Of a stretch of DNA of 15,772 nt, positions 1 to 6,655 are shown piece by piece (within the stretch, counting starts at the first letter, position 1; every line of letters begins with the position of its first letter). The translations under genes and the position numbers were made by a program. The stretch covers positions 1 through 15,772 of the forward strand of contig JAEMTM010000018.1 of NCBI GenBank assembly GCA_016462305.1, written 5' to 3'. Source of the stretch: Sphingomonadaceae bacterium (GTDB lineage Bacteria > Pseudomonadota > Alphaproteobacteria > Sphingomonadales > Sphingomonadaceae). The notes under the pieces are model-generated. The model did no database searches. It saw nothing but the letters and a program-made list of their open reading frames with translations, and was not told the origin of the DNA.

Positions 1-1
1 T

Positions 2-460
2 AACCTAGGCGCTTTGATGCTATTTGGCGGAACCATTCTTGCCGTCATCGCATTATTTGATGCGCTATGGTTGGTTGCTGGCGGGTTAGGTTTAATTGCA
101 GCTATGGGGTTAGCCCTTGTGTCGCTCGATTCGGGGAAATTTCCAAAAGGCATCATTACCATTGGTGAACTTGTGCATAGAACGGTTCCACTCAATTCAA
201 AGCTGTTGAAGGAGATGGGCGGCAGACCCGATAGCCGTTGGTCCATTCTTACCGCGATGGCATCGGAGCACGGGAGCTTAGAGCCGTCCGCAATTTCGCC
301 GGATACATATCTCCACAAAAAAGCCTTCAGGATGCCTGCGCGGCTTAATGTCCGCCCTCCCCAACATTCTAGCCGAACAGGCTGGTGGTGGACCGCCCTG
401 AAACCGGCCATTTATCCGTTCCGTGAACCTGCTGAACGAAAAGCCGCTTTTGAAGACTAA
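2..460 (+). CDS. unrecognised membrane-associated protein, possibly 5'-partial
   Basis: I do not recognise this protein. The frame is open to the left edge, so the gene may begin outside the window. The candidate starts inside are TTG at 14 and ATG at 17, the latter with a weak AGG about 8 bases upstream. From the ATG the first 35 or so residues are strongly hydrophobic (LFGGTILAVIALF, then GLGLIAAMGLALV), enough for two short membrane helices. A soluble tail of about 110 residues follows, with basic and proline-rich stretches and a WWW run near residue 124. The stop is TAA at 458-460. It sits inside the presumed integrated element, with 368 bases between it and the recombinase gene on the other strand. 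It could be a cargo gene or a remnant. No function can be assigned. Confidence 0.45.
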   Translation, partial: NLGALMLFGGTILAVIALFDALWLVAGGLGLIAAMGLALVSLDSGKFPKGIITIGELVHRTVPLNSKLLKEMGGRPDSRWSILTAMASEHGSLEPSAISPDTYLHKKAFRMPARLNVRPPQHSSRTGWWWTALKPAIYPFREPAERKAAFED

Positions 461-828
461 GTTCGGAGCAATGAAAGGCTGAAATGTTAGCGACAGCGGT
501 CATTATGCTAATTTTCGCCTCGAACGTCGGCTTTCACCGTTTCTGCCCTGACAGCTGCCGGTCAGGGCGCGACAATATTGCTTCCGTTCGAGCGTCGCTT
601 TACCGCCGACGATAGCTGCTTTTGGTTGAGCCCCTGAGAGACGTGACGAGATGCCGATGTCGAGGGTAGTCGACGGAAGTTGGCTACTAAATGCTACCAT
701 CTAGGTCGATCTTCTAAGTGGCGGTGACGCACTTTGCGACGCGATGGAGCCGCTGGCCATGGACGACGCTTTCTCCTGTCTGGTACAGGAACGGCTGAGA
801 GCACTACGAAATGTCATGGCCTACCAGC
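461..828. other. gene-poor stretch between the left ORF and the integrase gene
   Basis: I see no convincing gene here. One perfect hairpin lies at 545-568. The sequences around 522 and 590 share a loosely repeated TCGA(A/G)CGTCG(G)CTTT pattern, which suggests a decayed or repeat-like intergenic sequence. A 38-codon minus-strand reading frame (701-817) starts 11 bases after the integrase stop. It is serine- and arginine-rich, resembles nothing I know, and is probably chance. I found no copy of the tRNA-Glu 3' end here. Confidence 0.4.
545..568. repeat. perfect inverted repeat (8-bp arms, 8-base loop)
   Basis: GCCCTGAC at 545-552 is matched by its exact reverse complement GTCAGGGC at 561-568, around an 8-base loop. 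No T-run follows on either strand, so it is not a standard intrinsic terminator. It could be a protein-binding site, part of a dispersed intergenic repeat, or a folding element near the end of the integrase transcript. Confidence 0.4.
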
Positions 829-2601
829 TCATCCACATTTCCAGCCAGCCTTGCTTGCTAGATCGAATGTGTCCTGAATTTTAGACAATGGAAGCGCGTC
901 ATACGAAATCCTATCGATGCCATCCTTCAGTGCGGGAATGTCGCCGCGTCCATAACCTTCCGAGGATGACTGGGGAGAATGCCGTTGAATTTCTCGAGCT
1001 TTCTCGTCGCCCATCGCTGCCCTTCCTTTTGATTTGAACCAGTGACGAAGCGAATGAAACACCAGGTTTTGGTTTGTCGTCACATACTTATCGATATGAG
1101 CATTGAGAAAATCTGATAGCTTTTGCACCCGATGGCGCCCTGTGAATATTTCCGGAAATAAGTGTCGCTGGCCGTCGGACCTTCGAGACTCGACAAAGTG
1201 AAGGAAATGAAGGTCGATTAGCAGTTGAGGGATCGGAATCGGCACATAGATTGTATTCGCCTTATAATGTTTGTCCTCATCCCTTTTACCAGTGTCATGC
1301 TCTTCCTCTGTAAAGATAAAGCACCATGCGCCATCACGCATCTGGATATCACCGACTTGGATTTGCGCCGCTTCACTTAGCCGACAGCCAATCGTAAGCG
1401 CAATTAGACTCACCCACGCTGCAGTTAGATGTTTCGCATCAGTTGATCGGTCCAGAATGAATTTTGGGTTGGTGAACAACGGAGCATCGAAATATGCTCG
1501 GATCTCTTCCGCTGAAAACAGCCTGCGTGGGCTACCATTCCGATCATAACCTTCAATCACTACATTGAGCGCCGGCCTGATTTTGATAATGTTCTTTCGG
1601 TGAGCATAGCCTGCAATGGCTGAAATGGCGGTCGCGCGCTTTTTCAGCGTCGCAGGCGAAATACGCTCTGCGGTTGGTTGCTGGTGCTCAGCCCAAGCAA
1701 TGCGCTGCCTAAAACTTAGCGCCCTGACTGCCCTTGGAAGAGAAGCAGGAAGACTTGCGGCAAGTTCACAATACTCGTCGACGAGATATTTCTCAACACG
1801 TCCAATTGGTGGGTCATCAGCAAAGCTGACAAAATCTGCCACTGCGACCTTAAATTCACGTTTCGTCTTTTCAGTTATGTTGCCCTGCTTTGCCCATCGT
1901 TCATAGACCTCGCTAAAGGGCATGTCTGGATTAAACTTGGGCTCGACAGGCGATTTCCATACTCGAGGATCGCCATCGCGATCGATTTTGATTACAAACC
2001 CATCAACGAGGTGGTCGATCATTGCTTGGGTAAGTTCATGCCTTTCGCACGCAATAGCTGGCATGGCGCCGATCAATGCATCAATTTCGTTGTCGATAAT
2101 TGCTTGCCATTGGCCGCGGTCGCGCTTCCAAGCTCTCCACAGGCCCCACCGCAGTCCTGGACGATCTGGATCTTCATACTGATCTACCAGTTTCTGTTCG
2201 AGCGCATGATCGCTTGCCAGCAAACGATTCCAATCGGAAATGGGGCGAAGGTGCTTTTCCGTCTCATATAGGGCCGCATCATGCATTGATACGCACAAAT
2301 CCAGCCGCATAAGCAACACGGTTTTGCGACGTTTGCCGGGTTGGTCGTTGCCGCGGCGACGAGAAAACCACTGTTGTAGGGAGGCGACGGGCGAATAGGT
2401 CGCACTGGCGCGTGCTTCAATAATCCTCTTCTCGAGGTCCGCATTAGCAAGGGTAAACTCTTGCTTTGCTTTGGTGAGATCTTTGGTGCCGAGCGAGAGC
2501 TTGTAGAGTTCCCGATTATCGAAAGCGTGCCGCACATCTTGCGGCAGCTTCCGGCGCAGATAATAACTGCCAGTGGCAGGGTGGCGATAGGGCGAAGCCA
2601 T
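829..2601 (-). CDS. tyrosine recombinase/integrase of the integrated element
   Basis: This is a 590-residue site-specific recombinase, expected to integrate and excise the element at the neighbouring tRNA-Glu. The N-terminus (MASPYRHPATGSYYLRRKLP) matches the short start region common in large proteobacterial phage-type integrases. The C-terminal catalytic domain (about residues 360-590) carries the expected residues: Arg407 in LTIGCRLSEA, His516-x-x-Arg519 in FHSLRHWF, His541 in QRHSP, and the nucleophile Tyr550 in SSEGYGRG. I chose the ATG at 2601 because GGAAGGA lies 8 bases upstream. An in-frame ATG at 2688 would add 29 unrelated residues and sit at or before the likely transcription start. 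The gene reads away from the tRNA. Its GC is lower than that of the core genes to the right, consistent with transfer. I saw no excisionase gene nearby. Confidence 0.92.
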   Translation of the reverse strand: MASPYRHPATGSYYLRRKLPQDVRHAFDNRELYKLSLGTKDLTKAKQEFTLANADLEKRIIEARASATYSPVASLQQWFSRRRGNDQPGKRRKTVLLMRLDLCVSMHDAALYETEKHLRPISDWNRLLASDHALEQKLVDQYEDPDRPGLRWGLWRAWKRDRGQWQAIIDNEIDALIGAMPAIACERHELTQAMIDHLVDGFVIKIDRDGDPRVWKSPVEPKFNPDMPFSEVYERWAKQGNITEKTKREFKVAVADFVSFADDPPIGRVEKYLVDEYCELAASLPASLPRAVRALSFRQRIAWAEHQQPTAERISPATLKKRATAISAIAGYAHRKNIIKIRPALNVVIEGYDRNGSPRRLFSAEEIRAYFDAPLFTNPKFILDRSTDAKHLTAAWVSLIALTIGCRLSEAAQIQVGDIQMRDGAWCFIFTEEEHDTGKRDEDKHYKANTIYVPIPIPQLLIDLHFLHFVESRRSDGQRHLFPEIFTGRHRVQKLSDFLNAHIDKYVTTNQNLVFHSLRHWFKSKGRAAMGDEKAREIQRHSPQSSSEGYGRGDIPALKDGIDRISYDALPLSKIQDTFDLASKAGWKCG

Positions 2602-2640
2602 AATACAAATCCTTCCGGTGTCCCAACGAGGTGTACCAGT

Positions 2641-2669
2641 GTTATAGGATTTAATCAGATTTCTGCCAA
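2641..2669 (-). promoter_or_regulatory. sigma70-type promoter of the integrase gene
   Basis: Read on the minus strand, TTGGCA (2669-2664) and TATAAC (2646-2641) are separated by exactly 17 bases. Each hexamer is one mismatch from consensus. It lies about 40 bases upstream of the chosen integrase start and downstream of the tRNA 3' end, so it belongs to the element. Two near-copies of TGG(T/G)ACACC lie between the -10 box and the ribosome binding site and could be a repressor site. Confidence 0.65.
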
Positions 2670-2690
2670 ATGTGCGCCTTACACGCAATT

Positions 2691-2765
2691 TGGTGACCCC
2701 TACGGGAATCGAACCCGTGTTTCAGCCGTGAAAGGGCCGCGTCCTAACCGCTAGACGAAGGGGCC
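2691..2765 (-). tRNA. tRNA-Glu (anticodon TTC)
   Basis: Read on the minus strand this folds as a complete 75-base tRNA. The acceptor GGCCCCT pairs with AGGGGTC (one G-T pair). The D arm contains AGCGGTTAGGAC. The anticodon stem CGGCC/GGCTG encloses the loop CTTTCAC, giving anticodon TTC (window positions 2732-2730). The T arm is ACGGG-TTCGATT-CCCGT. The discriminator is A at 2694 and CCA is encoded at 2693-2691. It lies 66 bases downstream of recJ on the same strand. Its 3' end is the presumed integration site of the element to the left, and integration has left the tRNA intact. Confidence 0.97.
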
Positions 2766-2784
2766 AATCGCTTGGCGAGCCGCG

Positions 2785-2813
2785 CCTTTACGGTTTCGTT
2801 CTGCACTCGTCAA
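2785..2813 (-). promoter_or_regulatory. candidate promoter of tRNA-Glu
   Basis: Between the recJ stop and the tRNA, read on the minus strand, TTGACG (2813-2808) is followed after exactly 17 bases by TAAAGG (2790-2785). The -35 box is good and the -10 box is poor. The bases after the -10 box are GC-rich (GCGCGGC), as is common for stable-RNA promoters under stringent control. This would give a leader of roughly 12-15 bases. The tRNA could also be read through from recJ. Confidence 0.4.
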
Positions 2814-2831
2814 GGCCAAGTTGGCGCAAAT

Positions 2832-4601
2832 TCAGTCGGCAAAGGCAATGTCGTCGACATGCAGCTCGGCTTTTGGCGTTGCGCCCCAGTCATCGGTCTT
2901 GGCGCGGCCTGCAAACCAGTAGCGGCGGCCGCGATCGGCGTGGAGCATGGTCTGGCCAAGAACGGTTTCGCCCTGACGAAATGCCATGGCTTTGAACGAC
3001 TGGCCATCGTCGCCTGCAACAATAGCGCGGACATGGTCCTTGCCGACGATGTCGCATTTGATGATCCGCAATGGCCCGGTGACCACGCGCGGCCCGGGCC
3101 AGCCCATGCCATAAGGTCCAGCCGACTCCATGGCGTCGACGAAAATGGGGTTCAGGCCGCGTGGCGCGACAATGGCGTCGATCAACAACGCCTTGGCCCC
3201 CGATGCGTTGGCGACATCTGTTGCGAGGCGCGCATCGAGCCAATCGGCCAAGGCATCAATTTTATCGCGCACGACGGTCAGGCCCGCCGCCATGGCATGG
3301 CCACCGCCTGCGACGAGCAATCCAGCCTCCCGCGCCGAAATGATTGCCGCGCCCAGATCAACGCCTGCGATGGACCGACCCGATCCTTTGCCGACGCCAT
3401 TTTCATCAACGGCAATGACGATGGATGGCTTGCCGGTTTTTTCCTTGATGCGGCCAGCAACGATGCCAATGACACCCGGATGCCAGCCTTCGCCCGATAA
3501 CAACGCCACTGCGCGGTTATGTTGTCCGGCCAAGTTGGCCTCGGCCTGTTCCTGCACCACCGATTCAATCGCGCGGCGTTCTTCATTCAGGCGGTCAAGC
3601 TCCATCGCGATGTCTTGTGCTTCGATGGGGTCTTCGGTGATGAGTAACCGAACGCCAAGGTCGGACTTGCCGACGCGGCCGCCGGCGTTGATACGTGGAC
3701 CCAAGGCAAAGCCAAGGTCGGAGCATATCGGTGCGCGGGTCAGGCGGCTCGCTTGAATGAGCGCAGACAGGCCTATGTTGCGGCGCGCGGCCATGACCTT
3801 CAGCCCTTGTGCAACGAATGCGCGGTTCAGCCCGCGTAGCTGCGCCACATCGGCCACGGTACCCAAGGCCACGATATCGAGTAGCTCCATGATTTTGGGC
3901 TCGGCCCGGGTGGCGAAATAACCACGGGTGCGCAGCGTCCGAATCAACGCCGCCCCCAAAAGGAACGCCACGCCAACCGCCGCCAGATGCCCGTGGGACG
4001 CCGCTGCGTCGGTTTCGTCGAGGCGGTTGGGGTTTACCAAGGCAAAGGCCTCAGGAAGCTCTGTGGCGCATTTATGATGGTCTACCACGATGACCTCAAG
4101 CCCGGCGGCCTTGGCCTGCGACAAGGCGTCATAGGCCATGGCCCCGCAATCGACGGTCACGATCAAGCGGCTGCCGCCATCGCCAATACGGACCAAGGCT
4201 TCGCCAGAGGGGCCATAGCCCTCCATCAAGCGGTCCGGGATATAATAGCGTGCGTCTAGCCCCAAATTGCGCAGCAAGCGGATGAGCAAAGCCGCGCTGG
4301 TCGCGCCATCGACGTCGTAATCACCATATACGGTGATTTGCTCCTTTTCCTCAACTGCCTGTGCCAGTCGAAGTGCCGCATTCTCCATATCCTGAAAGAT
4401 CGACGGGTCGGGCATGAAGTTGCGGATGGTGGGGTTGCGGTGCCGCTCGATATCATCGCGAGCGACACCACGCGCCATCAGCAACTGGGTCACAAGATCG
4501 TCAGGCTGAAAATCCGGGTCGCGGCCATCGGTGCCGCTGCCCCGCCAATGCCAGGCTTGTTCAAGGATGGAGTGATTTATGTCGAGGACTGACTTCATCA
4601 T
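2832..4601 (-). CDS. recJ: single-stranded-DNA-specific exonuclease RecJ
   Basis: RecJ is a cytosolic 5'-3' exonuclease on single-stranded DNA, acting in RecFOR recombination, mismatch repair and base-excision repair. The 589 residues match the usual length. DHH-family motifs are complete: DYDVDG at 94-99, DCG at 151-153, the signature DHH at 174-176 and LGTVADV at 246-252. Also present are INAGGRVG near 304-311, GWHPGVIGI from 372, and the DHHA1 motif GGGHAMAAG at 432-440. Two ATG codons lie in tandem at the start (4601 and 4598). AGGGAA sits only 2 bases from the first, so the second, with better spacing, may be the real start. The gene faces away from a flavodoxin-like gene across a 38-base gap and is followed by tRNA-Glu. 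Confidence 0.97.
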   Translation of the reverse strand: MMKSVLDINHSILEQAWHWRGSGTDGRDPDFQPDDLVTQLLMARGVARDDIERHRNPTIRNFMPDPSIFQDMENAALRLAQAVEEKEQITVYGDYDVDGATSAALLIRLLRNLGLDARYYIPDRLMEGYGPSGEALVRIGDGGSRLIVTVDCGAMAYDALSQAKAAGLEVIVVDHHKCATELPEAFALVNPNRLDETDAAASHGHLAAVGVAFLLGAALIRTLRTRGYFATRAEPKIMELLDIVALGTVADVAQLRGLNRAFVAQGLKVMAARRNIGLSALIQASRLTRAPICSDLGFALGPRINAGGRVGKSDLGVRLLITEDPIEAQDIAMELDRLNEERRAIESVVQEQAEANLAGQHNRAVALLSGEGWHPGVIGIVAGRIKEKTGKPSIVIAVDENGVGKGSGRSIAGVDLGAAIISAREAGLLVAGGGHAMAAGLTVVRDKIDALADWLDARLATDVANASGAKALLIDAIVAPRGLNPIFVDAMESAGPYGMGWPGPRVVTGPLRIIKCDIVGKDHVRAIVAGDDGQSFKAMAFRQGETVLGQTMLHADRGRRYWFAGRAKTDDWGATPKAELHVDDIAFAD

Positions 4602-4639
4602 ACTTCCCTATGGCGCGCTGCGGGTGCTAGCAAGGGGGG

Positions 4640-5131
4640 ATGAAGCAACTGGCAATAATCTGGCACAGCATGACCGGCGGGTCTAAGGCCCTGGCGCAGG
4701 CGGCCTATGACGGCGCGGTGCGGGGGCAAAAAGTGCATGTGCTGATGCTGCATGCCGCTGAAGCCGACCCTGAACATTTGTTGGCGGCGGATGGCTATCT
4801 GTTCGTTTTTCCTGAAAATCTGGCGGCGATCAGCGGAGGCATGAAAAGCTTTTTCGACCGATGCTATTATCCGTGCCTTGGCGCATTGAACGGGCGGCCT
4901 TATGCGATGATCGTTTGCGCCGGGTCCGACGGAAGCAATGCCGTTGCGCAGGCCGAACGGATCGCGACGGGCTGGCGGCTGCGGCAAATTGCACCGAGCG
5001 TCATTGTGTGCACGCATGCGCAGACGCAAGCGGCGATATTGGCGGCCAAAACGATTGATGTTGCGCAGCTATCGACGGCAGCCGAATTGGGCGATCAGAT
5101 CGCGACGGGTCTGCAAATGGGCATTTACTGA
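4640..5131 (+). CDS. flavodoxin-like / NAD(P)H-dependent FMN oxidoreductase family protein
   Basis: A 163-residue protein with the flavodoxin fold. The N-terminal strand MKQLAIIW leads into a phosphate-binding loop HSMTGGSKAL (residues 9-18), the place where flavodoxins hold the FMN phosphate. FPENLAAISGGMKSFFDR (57-74) matches the flavin-edge segment of NAD(P)H-dependent FMN reductases, and CAGSDGS (93-99) matches the next flavin loop. It is probably a cytosolic electron-transfer protein or small reductase; partner and substrate cannot be told. The start is fixed by a TAG in the same frame at 4628 and by AAGGGGGG immediately before the ATG. It sits on the strand opposite to recJ and glpX, and its stop is 3 bases from the glpX stop, with no room for a terminator between them. 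Confidence 0.8.
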   Translation: MKQLAIIWHSMTGGSKALAQAAYDGAVRGQKVHVLMLHAAEADPEHLLAADGYLFVFPENLAAISGGMKSFFDRCYYPCLGALNGRPYAMIVCAGSDGSNAVAQAERIATGWRLRQIAPSVIVCTHAQTQAAILAAKTIDVAQLSTAAELGDQIATGLQMGIY

Positions 5132-5134
5132 ATA

Positions 5135-6118
5135 TCAGCCGATATGGTCAGCTTTCCGATGCTCGCTCTTGACCCAGCGGACGGTACCCGATGAGGCGCG
5201 CATCACGACACTTTCGGTGGTCACGCGGCCATCACGAAGGGTCTTTACGCCCTCAAGCAAGGAACCATGCGTAACGCCCGTAGCGGCAAAGATACAGTCG
5301 CCTTTGGCCAGTTCTTCAAGATCATAGATTTTGTCGAGATCCTCGATACCCCATTTGCGCGCGCGTAGCCGTTCATCGTCATTGCGGAACAGCAAGCGGC
5401 CCTTGAACTGGCCACCGACGCAACGCAAAGCGGCGGCTGCCAACACGCCCTCTGGCGCGCCGCCGCTACCCATATAGATGTCGACGGTCGTGTCTGGGTT
5501 CGTGGTTGCTATTACACCGGCGACGTCGCCATCGGGGATTAGCATGACGCCGCAGCCAATTTCGCGCAGTTCGGCGATCATCTTTTCATGGCGGGGACGG
5601 TCAAGGACGCACACAATCAGCTCATGTGGCGGCACGCCTTTTTCGGCGGCAACAGCAGCAACATTTTCAGCCACCGATTTGTCGAGATTGACGATGTTGG
5701 GTGAATAGCCGGGGCCAACTGCGATCTTGTCCATATAGACATCGGGCGCGTTGAGTAAATTGCCTTCTTCGGCCACAGCCAGAACGGCCAGTGCGTTCGG
5801 GCCGGCCTTTGCGGTGATGGTAGTGCCCTCCAAAGGATCCAGCGCGATGTCGATTTTGGGGCCAGTGCCAATCGCCGACCCTACCTTTTCACCAATGAAC
5901 AGCATCGGCGCTTCGTCCCGCTCGCCTTCACCAATGACGACCGTTCCATCCATATATAATTCGTTCAAGGCGGCGCGCATCGCTTCGACGGCGGCGGCAT
6001 CGGCTGCCTTCTCATCGCCGCGACCAATAAGCTTCGCCGCTGCGATGGCAGCAGCCTCAGTCACTCGCACCATTTCCAAAACAAGGACGCGGTCGAGGAT
6101 TTGGCTTGCTGTAGTCAT
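5135..6118 (-). CDS. glpX: class II fructose-1,6-bisphosphatase
   Basis: GlpX removes the 1-phosphate of fructose 1,6-bisphosphate in gluconeogenesis (a metal-dependent, lithium-sensitive phosphatase; some relatives also act on sedoheptulose 1,7-bisphosphate). The 327 residues match the family. Metal and substrate motifs are visible: GRGDE with Asp35, VIGEGERDEAP with Glu64, DPLEGTT (94-100) with Asp94 and Glu97, and YMGSGGAPEGV (215-225) with Glu223. The ATG at 6118 has AGGA 8 bases upstream. It is flanked by recJ and hom on the same strand, an order I recall as common in alphaproteobacteria. Here each neighbour is about 530 bases away because a plus-strand gene occupies each gap. Confidence 0.96.
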   Translation of the reverse strand: MTTASQILDRVLVLEMVRVTEAAAIAAAKLIGRGDEKAADAAAVEAMRAALNELYMDGTVVIGEGERDEAPMLFIGEKVGSAIGTGPKIDIALDPLEGTTITAKAGPNALAVLAVAEEGNLLNAPDVYMDKIAVGPGYSPNIVNLDKSVAENVAAVAAEKGVPPHELIVCVLDRPRHEKMIAELREIGCGVMLIPDGDVAGVIATTNPDTTVDIYMGSGGAPEGVLAAAALRCVGGQFKGRLLFRNDDERLRARKWGIEDLDKIYDLEELAKGDCIFAATGVTHGSLLEGVKTLRDGRVTTESVVMRASSGTVRWVKSEHRKADHIG

Positions 6119-6223
6119 CGTTTTTTCCTAGCTATTTGAAAGATCGGGTTTCTGGGGAAAGAAATTTCGGCATCTGGGGCGTTAAGGTCGGCACTGCGGT
6201 TCCGATAGGGAAGGCGTAACTAA

Positions 6224-6655
6224 ATGTCGAGATTACTTGTCGCCGCCGTGGCACTTTCTGCCTCCGTCGTTTCTGCGCAGCCAGTGAGCGATGAAGAAAT
6301 TGCGGAACAGATCGAAAAAGCCCGGCGACTGGTCGCCGTCGATGCCGAGGGCTGCGTTAAATATCCTGCATCCGATGAAATTGTCGTGTGCGGCGAAAAT
6401 CCCGACAATAAAAGCCAGCGCATATTTCGCGATGCGCAAGGAACGGACGAAGACCGCATACGGCGCGGGGAAGCCATTTCCAGCAAACGTGCGGCGGCAT
6501 GTTTGCGCGGCGATACCAACTGCAAGATTTACATGAAAGGCGTTGGCATAGGGTTCGGCTATGTCCCGCCAGTCGCCATTCCGCTTGAAGAAGTGCTCAA
6601 AGGGCTGCCTGAACCGGATATGATTGTCACCGACGGCGAGAACGCACCGCCCTGA
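6224..6655 (+). CDS. small secreted hypothetical protein with an EIVVCG motif
   Basis: A 143-residue protein I cannot name. Residues 1-18 form a typical Sec signal peptide (Arg3, a hydrophobic core, and VSA before Gln19 as the likely cleavage site), so it should be periplasmic or outside the cell. The mature part has four cysteines (44, 56, 93, 100), compatible with two disulfides, and a segment DEIVVCGEN (51-59) followed by QRIF. I recall similar IVVC-type segments in small exported proteins of sphingomonads, but without a search this is weak. The start has AGGGAAGG about 9 bases upstream. Its TGA is immediately followed by the reverse-strand stop of hom, so the two genes converge with no gap. 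It diverges from glpX across 105 bases. Confidence 0.75.
   Translation: MSRLLVAAVALSASVVSAQPVSDEEIAEQIEKARRLVAVDAEGCVKYPASDEIVVCGENPDNKSQRIFRDAQGTDEDRIRRGEAISSKRAAACLRGDTNCKIYMKGVGIGFGYVPPVAIPLEEVLKGLPEPDMIVTDGENAPP

Larger units (their letters stand above)
1..2693. mobile_element. right-hand end of an integrated element (genomic island or prophage-like) at tRNA-Glu
   Basis: A tyrosine recombinase gene lies directly beside the 3' end of a tRNA gene, with its start facing the tRNA. This is the standard arrangement at one end of islands integrated into a tRNA 3' end. The tRNA's 3' end points left, so the element should extend left from about 2690 and beyond the window. The DNA from 1 to 2690 is visibly lower in GC than the recJ-to-bla part and holds no recognisable housekeeping gene. 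I looked by eye for a second copy of the tRNA 3' end in 1-2690 and saw none, so the far attachment site must be outside. The exact crossover point inside the tRNA 3' half cannot be fixed from this window alone. Confidence 0.65.

Noticed and set aside
503..700. 65-codon minus-strand frame downstream of the integrase
   Set aside because: It is Arg/Ser-rich, overlaps the hairpin and repeat-like DNA, and has no recognisable start signal or domain.
701..817. 38-codon minus-strand frame starting 11 bases after the integrase stop
   Set aside because: It is too short and compositionally biased, and I cannot tie it to any excisionase or other family. The position is suggestive but not enough.
1..2690. 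Second attachment site (repeat of the tRNA-Glu 3' end)
   Set aside because: I scanned by eye for the T-arm/acceptor sequence and found no copy, so the element's other end must lie outside the window.
2772..3756. Two long plus-strand frames opposite recJ
   Set aside because: They are shadows of the recJ coding frame, which carries all DHH motifs; the translations show no domain.
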